This document shows positions 12,928 to 13,624 of a stretch of DNA of 13,624 nucleotides, piece after piece (the stretch's first letter is position 1; each line of letters starts with the position of its first letter). The DNA is taken from positions 1 through 13,624 of the forward strand of contig UQWH01000052.1 in assembly GCA_900544705.1 (NCBI GenBank), written 5' to 3'. The notes below the pieces were generated by a model. That model saw only the letters and a program-made list of their open reading frames with translations. It had not been told where the DNA came from and made no database searches. The position numbers were made by a program, and so were the translations under genes. The stretch comes from an uncultured Eubacteriales bacterium (GTDB lineage Bacteria > Bacillota > Clostridia > Oscillospirales > Oscillospiraceae).

Positions 12928-13624
12928 ATGTTAGAAATCAAACACCTTTCCTACCGCGTCGAGGACGAATCCGGTACCGCGGACATCCTGCGCGACGTCA
13001 GCCTGACGATAGACGACAAGCGCTTTGTGGTCATCACCGGCCCGAACGGCGGCGGCAAGACCAGCCTTGCCCGCACCGTTATGGGCATCAATCCCGCTAC
13101 CTCCGGCTCCGTTTTCTGGAACGGGAAGGACATCACCGCGCTCTCCGTCACCGAACGCGCGCGGCTCGGCATTTCCTACGGCTTCCAGCAGCCGCCGCGC
13201 TTCAAGGGAATGAAGGTGCGCGACCTGCTGAACATCGCGGCGGGTGCGCCCATGTCGCACGACGAGGCCTGCGGCTACCTGACCAAGGTCGGCCTGTGCG
13301 CCCGCGACTATATCGACCGCGACGTGGATGCCAGCCTTTCCGGCGGCGAGGTCAAGCGCATCGAGATCGCGACGGTGCTGGCGCGCCGCAGTGAGCTGAT
13401 GATCTTTGACGAGCCGGAGGCCGGCATTGACCTCTGGTCCTTCGCCCGCCTGACCGAGACCTTCCAGGAAATTCACGACAAAAAAGAGGCGACCATCCTC
13501 ATCATCTCCCATCAGGAGCGCATCATCCGCCTGGCCGACGAGATCATCCTCATCGCGGGCGGGCAGGTCGCCGCGCGCGGCAGCGTGGACGAGGTCTATC
13601 CGAAGATCATGGCCGACACCGTCA
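12928..13624 (+). CDS. sufC: SufC-like Fe-S cluster assembly ABC ATPase, 3' truncated
   Basis: The frame runs from ATG 12928 (GAGAGAGG upstream) past the window edge, 232 residues seen, so little beyond the C-terminus is missing. It is an ABC ATPase with Walker A GPNGGGKT (38-45), Q-loop FQQPPRFKGMKVRDLL, signature LSGGEVKRIEIA, Walker B LMIFDEPEAGIDLWS and the H-loop SHQE. The FQQPPRF and FDEPEAGIDLWSF segments are typical of SufC-like ATPases in clostridial and archaeal minimal SufBC-type systems rather than nutrient importers; this is recalled family knowledge. Such systems pair the ATPase with a SufB-like scaffold, expected just past the edge. The AraC-type regulator lies 73 bp upstream on the same strand. 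Confidence 0.85.
   Translation, partial: MLEIKHLSYRVEDESGTADILRDVSLTIDDKRFVVITGPNGGGKTSLARTVMGINPATSGSVFWNGKDITALSVTERARLGISYGFQQPPRFKGMKVRDLLNIAAGAPMSHDEACGYLTKVGLCARDYIDRDVDASLSGGEVKRIEIATVLARRSELMIFDEPEAGIDLWSFARLTETFQEIHDKKEATILIISHQERIIRLADEIILIAGGQVAARGSVDEVYPKIMADTV

Overview
The window looks like chromosomal core DNA from a GC-rich member of the Clostridia, most likely Oscillospirales (Oscillospiraceae/Ruminococcaceae-type gut bacteria). Three things point there: the gene order glmU-prs-pth-mfd, a Bacillota signature; AGGAGG-type ribosome binding sites with extended -10 promoters; and a SufC-type ATPase of the minimal, clostridial/archaeal kind followed by the window edge. The lineage is inferred from gene content and sequence style; no database search was made. 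No RNA genes, CRISPR arrays, phage genes or transposase genes were found.

Left half (1-8417), all genes on the minus strand and read right to left: a GNAT acetyltransferase; a GlmU-like protein whose acetyltransferase half is intact but whose uridyltransferase half has lost its signature motifs; prs (PRPP synthetase); pth (peptidyl-tRNA hydrolase, start codon overlapping the prs stop); a 488-bp gene-free stretch packed with inverted repeats and a G-quadruplex-type run; mfd (transcription-repair coupling factor); and the 5' two thirds or less of a membrane-anchored peptidoglycan-binding/VanW-like protein cut by the window edge. Cell wall precursor synthesis (GlmU), nucleotide precursor supply (Prs), ribosome rescue (Pth) and transcription-coupled repair (Mfd) form the conserved housekeeping block.

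Right half (8418-13624): an RluA/RluD-family pseudouridine synthase and pta (phosphate acetyltransferase) run rightward, each with its own promoter. A bidirectional terminator separates pta from a leftward TetR-family regulator. That regulator is divergent from a plsY-like acyltransferase gene, and a 15-bp palindrome covers the plsY -35 box. plsY is followed 9 bp later by an AraC-family regulator, so two regulators flank one lipid-synthesis gene. A SufC-like Fe-S assembly ATPase begins at 12928 and runs off the window.

The best second-look items are: the GlmU with a decayed pyrophosphorylase half; the PlsY-like protein with Arg-to-Phe in motif 1; its TetR/AraC setting with a candidate operator; the repeat-laden, G4-bearing leader of mfd; and two genes (glmU, rluD-like) where the longest open frame starts inside the -10 box, so that the true start lies downstream. 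No wholly new system is demonstrated; these are specific, checkable oddities in mostly ordinary core genome.
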